Source: Pontibacter actiniarum (GTDB lineage: Bacteria > Bacteroidota > Bacteroidia > Cytophagales > Hymenobacteraceae). Taken from it: a stretch of 64,000 nucleotides of DNA. Each line of letters opens with the position of its first letter. Position 1 is the first letter of the stretch. The stretch lies in NCBI RefSeq assembly GCF_003585765.1, contig NZ_CP021235.1, forward strand, positions 124,001 through 188,000, given 5' to 3'. Positions 26,486 through 34,894 of the stretch are shown here, one piece after another. The translations under genes and the position numbers were made by a program. The notes beneath the pieces are model-generated. The model saw only the letters and a list, made by a program, of their open reading frames with translations, had not been told where the DNA came from and made no database searches.

Positions 26486-27487
26486 TTACAGGTTCACGAA
26501 CAGGCCTACCTGAAAGCGGCCGGCGTTGCCCACCTGCTTACCGTGGAGGCGCTGGTGCACCGGCTGAAAGTAAGCGGCCGTTAGCGTCAACTGCTTTAGC
26601 ACCACGTCTGCCCCTGCCTGGCCGAACAGCGCCCGACCGCCCGTCTGTTCTGCTGCCACGCCATCCTGGGCAGACCGCTGCGCAGCCTCGTAATAGGCTC
26701 CCACCCGCGGGATCACCTGCAGCATGCCCGGGCGCATGACATAAAACACGGAGCCGGTATAGTTAAACTGGTCTCCGAAGCGGTAGCCGTTGCTTCCTTC
26801 GCTCATCCACTGTTGGCTTATACTTTGGTCGAGGCCGATTTGCTCATTCAACAGCAGCGTGTAGCCTAGCTTTGCCAGGTAAGAGAAGGCGCTGGTGCCC
26901 GGCTGCAGGTCAGGGTCGTACTTCTCCTCTCCGCTAATCCTCTTGTTGTGCACGCCCGTCGGCAGCTTAATGCCTGCACCCGGGCGGAGGATGTGCTTTA
27001 CGGACCCTGTGCTAAAAGTATGAAGGTAGTCGGCGGCCAGCAGCAGGTCGCCCGGGCCGCTTACGGTAAAGGTGGTGTCTTTTTTGGGGCTGGGCAGGTG
27101 AAAGACCTCTGCATAGTAAACGGTGTTTCTGCGGATGGGCAGCACCGCCTGCAGGTTTACCTTGGGCAGGATACGGATGTTGCCTCGCAGCTCCCAGGTC
27201 TCGTAGCGCTCGTAGTCGTCTTCGCTCTCCAGCACCCGGTACACCTCGCTCTGGTCCGGCACGTGCTGCACCCCGTTGGAGCCTTGCGTCGCCAGCGCGC
27301 TCTGCGTGGCAAAAAAGCTGTGGCTTTGGTGGAGGTGGCTGTAGCCGTTAAACATGCTTTGGCGGTAAAAGACACCGAAGTAGTTCTTCGAGTCGATAGG
27401 GTTGAACTCGTATAGATTGCAAATGTCGCAGGCCTGTACGGCTCCAAAACAAAGGAGGCACAGCAGCGACAGCATGTATTTTTTCAT
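26486..27487 (-). CDS. Putative outer-membrane barrel protein with N-terminal CxxC
   Basis: A 333-residue exported protein: signal peptide ending AVQA, then mature N-terminus CDICNLYE (Cys20, Cys23). The rest alternates short hydrophobic strands ending in aromatic residues (GDLLLAADYLHTF, SYLAKLGYTLLL, GSVFYVMRP, LTLTAAYFQP) and ends RFQVGLFVNL, a typical barrel terminus with a last aromatic strand. I infer an outer-membrane beta barrel. The CxxC just after the signal peptide could bind a metal. It is the last gene of the di-heme/MbnP operon, one base after the stop of the preceding gene, so a role in copper or heme-protein traffic at the outer membrane is plausible but unproven. Confidence 0.7.
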   Translation of the reverse strand: MKKYMLSLLCLLCFGAVQACDICNLYEFNPIDSKNYFGVFYRQSMFNGYSHLHQSHSFFATQSALATQGSNGVQHVPDQSEVYRVLESEDDYERYETWELRGNIRILPKVNLQAVLPIRRNTVYYAEVFHLPSPKKDTTFTVSGPGDLLLAADYLHTFSTGSVKHILRPGAGIKLPTGVHNKRISGEEKYDPDLQPGTSAFSYLAKLGYTLLLNEQIGLDQSISQQWMSEGSNGYRFGDQFNYTGSVFYVMRPGMLQVIPRVGAYYEAAQRSAQDGVAAEQTGGRALFGQAGADVVLKQLTLTAAYFQPVHQRLHGKQVGNAGRFQVGLFVNL

Positions 27488-27488
27488 C

Positions 27489-28562
27489 TTAAAAAGGGTT
27501 GGAGAAGGCCTTGTGCTTTGTAAAGGCCTCGTCGGTTAAGGTATGGAGGAACAGGATGATCTTTTCTTTCTCGTCCGGCGTGATGGGCACGCCCAGTTGC
27601 CCGTTCGGCTGCTGTAGCTCCGGAGCCAGCGACGCTGACAAAACTACACCCGTGCGGTAATGGTCCAGCACTTCTCCCAGCGTGGCGAAGCGGCCATCGT
27701 GCATGTAAGGAGCCGTGAGGGCAATGTTGCGCAGGGTAGGCGTTTTATACTTGCCGATGTCCTGCTGTTGCCGCGTAATGCGCCCGCGCCCGTAAGCCAG
27801 CTCCTCAAAATCCTCCGAGAAGGCACTGTCCAGCCCGTTGTTGTGGTAGCCCTGGTCGGTGAAGAATGGCGTGGCGTGGCAGGAGGCGCAGTGTTGCCGG
27901 AACAGCGCCAGGCCCTGTAGCTCCGGTTCGCTCAGGCGTGCACCACGCTCGCCGCGTGCGTACCTGTCGTAGCGGGAGTCGGCGGAGATAAGCGTGCGCT
28001 GGAACTGGGCCAGAGCCTGTGCGATGCGTGCCGAGGTAACGGAGTCGGAGCCGAAGGCCAGCCGGAACAGGCGCGGGTAGGCCGGGTGGCGCTGCAGCTC
28101 CTGCGTCAGCTCCCCCAGGCCCTGGCCCATCTCGTCCGGGTGGGTAATGGGCCCGAACACCAGCGACTCCACGTCCCGGGCGCCGCCGTCCCAGAAGAGC
28201 CCGCCCATCCAGGCGAGGTTCAGGAGGGCAGGGGCGTGCCTTTTCAGCGGCTTGCCCGTTACACCGGCTGCTGTGAGTGCCGTGCCATCCGAAAACGCCT
28301 TGTCCTGCTGATGGCAGCTGGCGCAGGAAACCCGGTTGCTGGCAGACAGGATAGGGTCGTAAAACAGCATGCGGCCCAGGGCCACGCCCTCCACTGTAAA
28401 AGGGTTGCGCTCCGGAAAGGGCACCTCCGTCGCCAGGTTAGTGGGCACGGCCGGGCTGAAGCGCTGCGCTTGTGGCGCCGGCGCCTCCGTGGCGCGGTCT
28501 TTACAGCCCGGCAACAGCAGCAGGCTCAAACCTAAAGTGGCTATGTGGCGCAGGCAGGGCAT
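27489..28562 (-). CDS. Di-heme MauG/MbnH-type cytochrome c peroxidase family lipoprotein (1)
   Basis: A 357-residue periplasmic lipoprotein (lipobox LPGC, Cys20) with two c-type heme sites, CASCH at 80-84 and CASCH at 225-229. It has the family's LFWDGG (Trp124) and APYMHDGRFATLGE (about 284-297). Relatives are bacterial di-heme peroxidases, MauG and MbnH, which use a high-valent di-heme state to oxidise a Trp in a partner protein. Its start overlaps the stop of an MbnP-type gene (TAATG), so the pair is translationally coupled. I infer that it modifies that MbnP; it could instead be an H2O2-detoxifying peroxidase. Confidence 0.85.
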   Translation of the reverse strand: MPCLRHIATLGLSLLLLPGCKDRATEAPAPQAQRFSPAVPTNLATEVPFPERNPFTVEGVALGRMLFYDPILSASNRVSCASCHQQDKAFSDGTALTAAGVTGKPLKRHAPALLNLAWMGGLFWDGGARDVESLVFGPITHPDEMGQGLGELTQELQRHPAYPRLFRLAFGSDSVTSARIAQALAQFQRTLISADSRYDRYARGERGARLSEPELQGLALFRQHCASCHATPFFTDQGYHNNGLDSAFSEDFEELAYGRGRITRQQQDIGKYKTPTLRNIALTAPYMHDGRFATLGEVLDHYRTGVVLSASLAPELQQPNGQLGVPITPDEKEKIILFLHTLTDEAFTKHKAFSNPF

Positions 28563-29335
28563 TAGTTTCCTTTCATGCTGTGGGCGTGGTGTACCGAGAA
28601 CATACTGGCGTAGTTAGCTGCCACCTGCGTGGCTACTGCGGCAGTTGCGGCTCCCGACATTACCATTTTATACTGCAATACATCCACTTGGTTAAAGAGT
28701 TTGCCGGTTTCCGCTACCAGCATCACCTGGCTGTCGGTTTGCTTCTCTACCTGCAGTGCGTTTGGCAGTGCGAGTGTAACGGTGCGGTAGTTCGCGTCGG
28801 TGCCTACGTGGTAGGTGTAGTTCTCCCAGGCGCCTGTGGCGGCATTAAAGGCCTCGCCCTCGGCAACGATAAACTTGTAGCCGGTATTCCAGCTCCAGGC
28901 CATTCCCGATACGGTTGCCAGTTCTCCGGCGGCAAGGTCTAGGCTGTGGTTAACCGTTTGGTCTACGCCAATGGCAAAGGAAACGGAGGTGTAGCTGCCC
29001 GCCGGCACACCTGTCAGCGCCACCTGCTCGCGTGTGTGGGTCGGTGTGTGCTCAACAATGTAATAACTGTCGGGGACTTTGTACGTCGCGCCGTTGTCGG
29101 TGGTAAGCACCACGTTGCTGAGGATGTAGCGCAGCTGCCTGAACTTTATGCCTGTGCCCCCTTCCGTGGCATACTCCTGGTTTAGCTGGAGCGCCTCGCT
29201 GTTGTAGGTGTGGTGTATATCCAGCGTTACGGTGCCTGGTTCTTTTGCCTCCGGTGTGTCGTTCTCTTCGCAGGAGGTAGCCAGCAGGGTAAGCGGAAGT
29301 AGTATGTAAGATAAGATGTGTTGTAGTGGTTTCAT
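28562..29335 (-). CDS. MbnP-type copper-binding lipoprotein (1)
   Basis: The best start is the Met at 29335, giving 257 residues with signal peptide and lipobox LATSC (Cys22). The frame is open 17 residues further upstream without a sensible signal. The beta-rich mature part has the MbnP-like core: FAIGVDQTVNHS (about 120-131), MAWSWNTGYKFIVAEG (Trp147, Trp149) and YHVGTDANY. In MbnP from methanotrophs one Trp is turned into kynurenine by MbnH and helps bind copper (known for the family); which Trp would react here is inference. The C-terminus carries a His cluster (VHHAHS). Coupled to the di-heme gene downstream. Confidence 0.82.
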   Translation of the reverse strand: MKPLQHILSYILLPLTLLATSCEENDTPEAKEPGTVTLDIHHTYNSEALQLNQEYATEGGTGIKFRQLRYILSNVVLTTDNGATYKVPDSYYIVEHTPTHTREQVALTGVPAGSYTSVSFAIGVDQTVNHSLDLAAGELATVSGMAWSWNTGYKFIVAEGEAFNAATGAWENYTYHVGTDANYRTVTLALPNALQVEKQTDSQVMLVAETGKLFNQVDVLQYKMVMSGAATAAVATQVAANYASMFSVHHAHSMKGN

Positions 29336-29477
29336 CTGTGGTTTTTTGAAAAGGAGATATGATAGTGCCTTAAAAGTATAAGGCATAGGTATACAGCCCC
29401 GGCGCAGGGTGCGCAGTGGCTATAGGCAAGGCAGGCCACCCGCTGGGGAGGCGCTGTCAGCTTACAGTACAGATGAT

Positions 29478-29867
29478 TTATACCTGCGGCGGATGCAGGA
29501 TTTCGGAAGTGTAGGCGTTGTACGCCAGCAGGGCATGGCGGCCGTAAGTTATGTTTGCCGCCGCGGGTGCCGGGGCGGGCGCCGTGTAGGGGCTGGGCAC
29601 GCTTACGAACTCATAGGAGAGGGACTTGGCCCTGAAGTCGGTCTGGCCCTGCGACTCCTGGCTTGCCGCTTTAACGCTTTTGGAAAGGTGGCACTTGCCC
29701 TCGCACCCGAGCTGTGGCTTATCGCGGTTCACACAGAGGTTCTTCACGATGTACGTTTTGTTGAGCTCATAGCCCAGCCGTATCAGGGGCATAGAAAGCA
29801 CGTTCACCATCACAAGTATGGCGAGGCAAAGGCTCCCGATATGTTTGGCGCGTGGCATGTGCCGCAA
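29478..29867 (-). CDS. Small membrane protein with C-x9-C-x3-CH motif
   Basis: A 129-residue protein with one N-terminal helix (about 11-28, SLCLAILVMVNVLSMPLI), then YIVKNLCVNRDKPQLGCEGKCHLSK-type sequence giving Cys45, Cys55, Cys59 and His60. The rest is a Pro/Ala-rich periplasmic tail. I recall similar short Bacteroidota proteins with the C-x-GKCHL ending, without assigned function. Position between two MbnP genes (12 bases after one, about 140 before the next) and Cys/His ligands suggest a copper-related or thiol-redox role (inference). A second start at Met4 is possible. Confidence 0.7.
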   Translation of the reverse strand: MRHMPRAKHIGSLCLAILVMVNVLSMPLIRLGYELNKTYIVKNLCVNRDKPQLGCEGKCHLSKSVKAASQESQGQTDFRAKSLSYEFVSVPSPYTAPAPAPAAANITYGRHALLAYNAYTSEILHPPQV

Positions 29868-29879
29868 AGGTACGTCAGG

Positions 29880-30635
29880 CTACTTTAACTCTGCCACAGA
29901 AAAGAAGCCGGCCGTGTAGTTTTCTACTATTTTGCGAGCGTTCTCACCGCCCATCGCCGCGTTCATCTCGTCAAAGTCAATGAGGTTAGGCTGCTGAAAC
30001 AGCGCGTTCAGCTCTGTGCTGACCTGCAAAGTATAGCCGGACTTGGTGCGGATAGTAAGCGGCGACTCCAGCGGCATGGTGAAAGTTGTGTAGTTTTCAT
30101 CCTGGCCGATGTGGAAAATCAGGCCGCCAGCGTCTGCATCGCCGGTGTAGGTGCCCTCCAGCAGCAGAAATTTATAGCCGGTGTCCCAGTCCCAGACCAT
30201 GTCAGAGCTTGGGTCCAGGTCTCCTTCCTGGTCGGTGGAGTGGTTGCGGGCTTCGTCTACGCCCATGCTGAAGGCTATTTTGCTGTAGCTGCCGGCGGGC
30301 ACGCCTGCTAGTGTAAAAGCGGTGTTGCCTGCCGTCTCGTTAATAAGGTGGTAGCTTTCCGGCTCCGTGTACACAACATCGCCGTTGGCATTCAGCAGCT
30401 TCACGTTACTGATGTAGTACTTAAAATCCTCCACCGTGTACGTGTCGCCGGACGGGCTGGTGTAGGTTTGGCCGAGCGTGATGTTCTGCCCGGCAACCAG
30501 GTTACGGAACTGCACGGTTACATCGGCACTGGGTGTTGTCTCCTCGTCGTCATCGTTGCAGGAGGTGAGCAGCGGGAAGACCAGCGCCAGGAGTAGCAGC
30601 CGGTAGAGTTGCAGCGTAGAAAAGTGCTTCTTCAT
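29880..30635 (-). CDS. MbnP-type copper-binding lipoprotein (2)
   Basis: A 251-residue lipoprotein (lipobox LLTSC, Cys26) homologous to the product of 28562-29335. Shared landmarks in the same order: YYISNVKL, GVPAGSYSKIAFSMGVDEARNHS, DMVWDWDTGYKFLLLEG (Trp148, Trp150) and HIGQDENYTTFT. Identity outside these blocks is low, so the two copies are old paralogues. The C-terminal His cluster of copy 1 is absent. Nine bases after the stop of the second di-heme gene, so it is probably that enzyme's substrate. Confidence 0.82.
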   Translation of the reverse strand: MKKHFSTLQLYRLLLLALVFPLLTSCNDDDEETTPSADVTVQFRNLVAGQNITLGQTYTSPSGDTYTVEDFKYYISNVKLLNANGDVVYTEPESYHLINETAGNTAFTLAGVPAGSYSKIAFSMGVDEARNHSTDQEGDLDPSSDMVWDWDTGYKFLLLEGTYTGDADAGGLIFHIGQDENYTTFTMPLESPLTIRTKSGYTLQVSTELNALFQQPNLIDFDEMNAAMGGENARKIVENYTAGFFSVAELK

Positions 30636-30644
30636 GACAGGTAA

Positions 30645-31742
30645 TTATTTATTCGGGTCTGAAAAACGTTTGTCTGTGGTAAAGGTCGGGTCGGTGAGGG
30701 TGTGCAGAAAGGCAATGATCTTGCGTTTCTCCTCCGCTGTCAGCAGCAGGGTTTTACCGTTGGGCTCGTTGCTGGCCTCTATAATAAGCGGGTCCAGGGT
30801 AGGGCTGTTATACTTGATGTGGTCGTTGTAGTGGTCCAGCACCTCCTCCAGCGTGGCGAAGCGGCCATCGTGCATGTATGGAGCCGTGAGGGCGATGTTG
30901 CGCATGGTTGGCGCCTTAAACTTACCCTTGTCTCTCTCCAGCCCCGTCACATCGCCCAGGCCGTTGTCGCTGAAGGTATCGTCCAGGCCATTGTTATGGA
31001 AGGTGCGGAGGGAGAAGAGCGTGCCGCCGTGGCAGTCGCCGCAGTTGCCGCCGCGCGTGTTGGTGCTGGGGTCGGGGTGCGTCAGGAAGAGCTTCATACC
31101 CTCCAGCTCGTCCTTGGTGAGCTGCTCCTGGTTGTTCATGTAACGGTCGTACCGGGAATCGGCCGAGATAAGCGTCCGCTCAAACTGCGCCAGCGCCTTC
31201 AGTACGTTCGTTTCGGTGATGATGCTGTCGCCGAAGGCTTTCTGGAACATGCGCGGGTACGGCGACGCCGCCTGCAGCTCTGCTACGGCACTGCCCAGGT
31301 TCTCGTGTAGCTCCACTGTATTCTCGATGGGGCCGCGTGCCTGCTCCTCCAGGCTTAGGGCGCTGCCGTCCCAGTTGAGCTGGCTAAACCAAAGCATGTT
31401 GGCCAGGCTCATGGCGCTTCGCCTGCTCGGCAGGCCGTCGATGCCCAGGCTCAATGCCCGCCCGTCGGTAAACGCTTTCTCCTGCTGGTGGCAGCTGCCG
31501 CACGACATGGTGTTGTTGCCGGAGAGCTTTTCCTCGTAAAACAGGTGCCGCCCCAGCTCCACGCCTTCCTCGGTTAAGGGGTTGTCTGCGGGCAAGGTAT
31601 AGTTTTGCGGCAGGTGCTTGGGAATGGTGAGCGCATAGGGGGTGGGCGTGTCAGGCTCTATGGCCGGGCTCCCCTCGTCAGACGAGCAGGAGAGGGTACT
31701 GAACGCTAATATGAAGAATAGTGCGTATTTATTCGTTGCCAT
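30645..31742 (-). CDS. Di-heme MauG/MbnH-type cytochrome c peroxidase family lipoprotein (2)
   Basis: A 365-residue lipoprotein (lipobox TLSC, Cys19) with heme motifs CGSCH at 81-85 and CGDCH at 234-238, NWDG (Trp124) and APYMHDGRFATLEE (about 287-300). It parallels the enzyme at 27489-28562 over its whole length, with a longer insert before the second heme (THPDPSTNTRGGN). First gene of the six-gene operon; it precedes its MbnP partner, whereas in the other pair the MbnP gene comes first. The pairing of each enzyme with its nearest MbnP is inference from spacing. Confidence 0.85.
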   Translation of the reverse strand: MATNKYALFFILAFSTLSCSSDEGSPAIEPDTPTPYALTIPKHLPQNYTLPADNPLTEEGVELGRHLFYEEKLSGNNTMSCGSCHQQEKAFTDGRALSLGIDGLPSRRSAMSLANMLWFSQLNWDGSALSLEEQARGPIENTVELHENLGSAVAELQAASPYPRMFQKAFGDSIITETNVLKALAQFERTLISADSRYDRYMNNQEQLTKDELEGMKLFLTHPDPSTNTRGGNCGDCHGGTLFSLRTFHNNGLDDTFSDNGLGDVTGLERDKGKFKAPTMRNIALTAPYMHDGRFATLEEVLDHYNDHIKYNSPTLDPLIIEASNEPNGKTLLLTAEEKRKIIAFLHTLTDPTFTTDKRFSDPNK

Positions 31743-31780
31743 ACTTTTGAATCTGTTAAATTTGCAACGTCGTTTCAGAG

Positions 31781-31788
31781 CAAAGGTA
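31781..31788 (-). promoter_or_regulatory. -7 box of the MbnH/MbnP operon
   Basis: The minus strand reads TACCTTTG (TAnnTTTG) about 40 bases before the first di-heme gene. No obvious operator or -33 TTTG. Confidence 0.45.
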
Positions 31789-31857
31789 GGTTAAAGCCGC
31801 TGGAATTGTTATCTTTGGATCTATGATACGCACTAAAATATTTTTGTTTTAGGTACT

Positions 31858-31888
31858 TTGGAAATTAAGTGTAAAGGGTATACCTTTG
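31858..31888 (+). promoter_or_regulatory. Complete Bacteroidota promoter of rpsT
   Basis: TTTG (31858-31861), 19 bases, then TACCTTTG (31881-31888): both boxes at the spacing known for the phylum's primary sigma factor. A second TATCTTTG lies at 31810-31817. Confidence 0.7.
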
Positions 31889-31937
31889 CAAACTCATTCA
31901 GGAAACGCATCTAAAGAATTAATTATTATAGAATAAC

Positions 31938-32195
31938 ATGGCTAACCATAAGTCGGCATTAAAGAGAATCAGAGCGAACAACGCTAAACGTCTTCGTAAC
32001 AGGTATCAGGCGAAAACTACTCGTACTTTCATCAAAAGACTGAGAAACACAACCGATCAGGCTGAGGCGCAAGAGCTGTACAAGACAGTTTCTTCTATGC
32101 TTGACCGTTTGGCTAAGAAAAACATCATCCACAAAAACAAAGCGGCTAACAACAAGTCTAAACTGGCTAAGTTCGTTAACGGCCTGGCTGCCTAG
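31938..32195 (+). CDS. rpsT: Small ribosomal subunit protein bS20
   Basis: Binds 16S rRNA in the 30S subunit. The 85-residue, very basic, all-helical protein has the family start MANHKSALKRIRANNAKRLRN and the C-terminal IIHKNKAANNKSKLAKFVN. Monocistronic with its own consensus promoter and terminator. Codon use is strongly biased; the AAGTATA heptamer is absent. Confidence 0.97.
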   Translation: MANHKSALKRIRANNAKRLRNRYQAKTTRTFIKRLRNTTDQAEAQELYKTVSSMLDRLAKKNIIHKNKAANNKSKLAKFVNGLAA

Positions 32196-32217
32196 TTTTT
32201 TAGGAAACAGAACCCTG

Positions 32218-32244
32218 AAGCCTTACACGTACTGTGTAAGGCTT
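32218..32244 (+). terminator. Terminator of rpsT
   Basis: AAGCCTTACAC pairs with GTGTAAGGCTT, followed by TTTGTG. Confidence 0.8.
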
Positions 32245-32524
32245 TTTGTGTTTGTGCCTGTTTAAGCGTGTGGGTGTATGTGTAGCCACTGGTGCTGTGC
32301 ACTCGCTGCCTTAGGCTGAGCCGACGTTATAAGCCCGGTACTCACTGTGCCTGCCCCGTATGCTGCTGCGCGGCCCGGAGGGAAAGCTTTGCCTAGAGGT
32401 ACTATGGAAAGCTATGTACGCTGTAGGAGAGGGGGAGGCATGGACAGCTGCAGGTGAACAGCGCCTGCCCAGCCCGGGTAGCAACGGAAGCCGCTTCCCA
32501 ACCTTACAACTACCTACTATACAA
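32245..32524. other. Non-coding gap between rpsT and pyk terminators
   Basis: About 280 bases, GC-rich, with no supported reading frame on either strand and no recognised RNA gene. It holds several short inverted repeats. Confidence 0.55.
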
Positions 32525-32558
32525 GCGAGGGCCTGCAGTTTCGACTGCAGGCCCTCGC
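32525..32558 (-). terminator. Hairpin downstream of pyk
   Basis: GCGAGGGCCTGCAGT and its exact complement with a four-base loop. Position fits the end of the minus-strand pyk transcript, but the T tract is weak. Confidence 0.65.
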
Positions 32559-32586
32559 GTTGGTACTCTATCACCTTTGTGAGCGG

Positions 32587-34014
32587 TTACGCTACACTTA
32601 GCTTGATCATATTGGTGCGCTTCTGCTCGTTAATCGGCATGCTGGCTGTGTTAATGAACACGTCTCCCTTCTTAATGTAGCCGCCGTCCAGCAGTATCTG
32701 CTTAATGTCCAGAATGGTGCTGTCTGTAGACTCAAACTTATTGTAGAAGAAGCCGCGCACGCCCCACACCAGGTTCAGGGTGTTCAGCAGCCTGTGGTTC
32801 TCCGTGAAAACGAAGATGTCGGCTTTCGGGCGGTACTTGGCCAGTTGGAAGGCTGTGTAGCCAGATTTGGTCATGCCGATGATCGCCTTGGCGTTTGTGT
32901 CGCTGGCAAGGTTGCAGGCGTTGGCCACAAGGCTGTCGCTTAAGAAAGTAGGCGACTCCGGGTTGCTGGCAAAGCTTCTGTTAAATACGTGCGAGTGCTC
33001 CTCTACCATGCGGATGGTGAGGTTCATGCTGCGGATGGTCTCAATCGGGTAGGCGCCCACAGCTGTCTCTGCGCTTAGCATCAGGCAGTGTGCGCCATCC
33101 AGCACGGCGTTGGCCACGTCGTTTGTCTCGGCACGGGTAGGGCGCGGGTTCACGATCATGCTTTCCATCATCTGGGTGGCAACGATGACCGGCTTGGCGG
33201 CCTGGTTGCATTTCTCCACCAGCATCTTCTGGATCATCGGCACTTTCTCCATGCCTACTTCCACCCCGAGGTCGCCGCGGGCCACCATGATGGCGTCTAC
33301 CGCCCCAATGATCTCGTCGATGTTCTCGATCGCCTCCGGCTTTTCGATTTTAGCGATCACGCGGGTATCCTTGCCGCGCTCCCTGATAATACGCTTTATC
33401 TCGTGGATGTCCTCTACTTTGCGCACAAAGGAGAGAGCTACCCACTCCACATCGTTGTCCAGGCCAAAGTGAAGGTCCTCTACGTCTTTCTCGGTTAAGG
33501 ATGGGGCAGAAACCCTGGAGTTAGGCAGGTTTATGCCTTTGCGGGGCTTTACAATGCCGCCGTAAACCACCTCTGTTATTACCTCAAGCTCCTTGTCTGT
33601 GGAAATAACGCGCAGCTCAAGCTTTCCGTCGTCCAGCAGGATGGCGTCTCCTTCGTTTACGTCTTTCGCAAGCCCGGTGTAAATGGTAGACAGTCTGTCG
33701 GCAGTGCTTATAGAGCCGTCGCACACCAACTTTACCCGCTGTCCTTCTACTATCTCAACGCTGCCGTTCTCCACGTCTCCCAGCCTGATCTTAGGGCCCT
33801 GAAGGTCCTGTACGAGGCAGATGTTTGTGTTGTACTGGCGGTTTACCTCACGCACGTGGTTTATTACCTTCTGGTGCTCTTCGTAGGCACCGTGTGAGAA
33901 GTTCAGGCGGAATGCATCTACTCCTTCCTGCACGAGGGCCACAAGGCGCTCGTAGGAATTACTGGCTGGGCCTACTGTGGCCAGCACTTTGGTCTTATTA
34001 AAAGAAATATCCAT
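32587..34014 (-). CDS. pyk: Pyruvate kinase
   Basis: Final ATP-forming step of glycolysis. The 475-residue protein starts KTKVLATVGPASNS, contains FRLNFSHG, the active-site VIAKIEKPEAIENIDEII with its catalytic Lys, MVARGDLGVE, and the substrate-loop TQMMESM. The C-terminal regulatory domain is present. The upstream gene ends two bases before its start, so the two form an operon. Divergent from acpP-fabF-rnc, a conserved order in Bacteroidota. Confidence 0.97.
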   Translation of the reverse strand: MDISFNKTKVLATVGPASNSYERLVALVQEGVDAFRLNFSHGAYEEHQKVINHVREVNRQYNTNICLVQDLQGPKIRLGDVENGSVEIVEGQRVKLVCDGSISTADRLSTIYTGLAKDVNEGDAILLDDGKLELRVISTDKELEVITEVVYGGIVKPRKGINLPNSRVSAPSLTEKDVEDLHFGLDNDVEWVALSFVRKVEDIHEIKRIIRERGKDTRVIAKIEKPEAIENIDEIIGAVDAIMVARGDLGVEVGMEKVPMIQKMLVEKCNQAAKPVIVATQMMESMIVNPRPTRAETNDVANAVLDGAHCLMLSAETAVGAYPIETIRSMNLTIRMVEEHSHVFNRSFASNPESPTFLSDSLVANACNLASDTNAKAIIGMTKSGYTAFQLAKYRPKADIFVFTENHRLLNTLNLVWGVRGFFYNKFESTDSTILDIKQILLDGGYIKKGDVFINTASMPINEQKRTNMIKLSVA

Positions 34015-34016
34015 AC

Positions 34017-34445
34017 TTAGAAAATCAGGTTCTCCTTAAACTTAAGCGTGAGAGGGTCGAATTGTTTTACGTACTGTACCAGCGGAACGCGCAACAGTTT
34101 GTTGAGAAGTTCCTGTGGGTACAGCTGCTGCATCGCCCCGGTTATCTGCAGCACGTAGTCATACTCTTTTATGTCAGGCAGCAAAAAAGGCTTCTTCAGG
34201 GTAGAGCTGCCGAGCGCCCTGTTGCGGAAGAGCCTTACTTCGCTATGCTCTGTTATATACTGATAGTTAGCGATGAGCAGGCGGTCCTTCCCGAAGAGGT
34301 CGTAACACAGGTCCTGCTGCCTGGTAAGGCGCAAGTGCAAAAGCTTGTTGAGCGCCCAGGCCAGCTTGTAATCCCTCACAGACGATACGAGTCCGTAGAG
34401 GTCGAAGCTGTAATCATACTCCATGTGCAGGCGGTGCGTCTTCAT
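34017..34445 (-). CDS. IPExxxVDY-type family protein
   Basis: A 142-residue soluble protein of unknown function. Its family is named after a motif which here reads LPDIKEYDY (about 92-100). Other features are an N-terminal YSFDLYGLVSSVRDYKLAWALN helix region and a C-terminal VPLVQYVKQFDPL. Genes of this family usually sit between rnc and pyk in this phylum, which fits; here it leads pyk by two bases. The motif is degenerate, so the assignment relies partly on position. Confidence 0.75.
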   Translation of the reverse strand: MKTHRLHMEYDYSFDLYGLVSSVRDYKLAWALNKLLHLRLTRQQDLCYDLFGKDRLLIANYQYITEHSEVRLFRNRALGSSTLKKPFLLPDIKEYDYVLQITGAMQQLYPQELLNKLLRVPLVQYVKQFDPLTLKFKENLIF

Positions 34446-34598
34446 CTTTTGCTTTGAATCGCTAAAATAAGAAGCTCTGCCTGCAAATGGGAATACAATG
34501 TATAAAAGTTTTGTTAAGTAGCGAATAGAGTAATTTTTTTTGACATTGTCTGGTAAAAGCTATTTCTTTGCACAGTGTTTTAATTAACTATAAGAAAA

Positions 34599-34835
34599 AT
34601 GTCAGAAATCGCAGAAAAAGTAAAAGCTATCATCATCGATAAGCTTGGTGTTGAAGAGTCAGAGGTTACTCCGGAGGCTAGCTTCACAAACGACCTTGGC
34701 GCTGATTCACTGGATACTGTTGAGCTTATCATGGAGTTCGAGAAAGAATTCAACGTGTCTATTCCAGATGATCAAGCTGAAAACATCTCGACCGTAGGTC
34801 AGGCAGTAAGCTACCTGGAAGAGCACGCGAAGTAA
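34599..34835 (+). CDS. acpP: Acyl carrier protein
   Basis: Carries acyl groups on a 4'-phosphopantetheine arm during fatty acid synthesis. The 78-residue acidic helical protein has the attachment serine in [15 protein letters not shown]. First of an acpP-fabF-rnc run; fabF follows after 59 bases. Codon bias strong. Confidence 0.98.
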   Translation: MSEIAEKVKAIIIDKLGVEESEVTPEASFTNDLGADSLDTVELIMEFEKEFNVSIPDDQAENISTVGQAVSYLEEHAK

Positions 34836-34894
34836 TATATCCTCCCCTTAGTTTATTAAGAATTTTCTACTATCTATCCCTCTACTAGCAGCTT

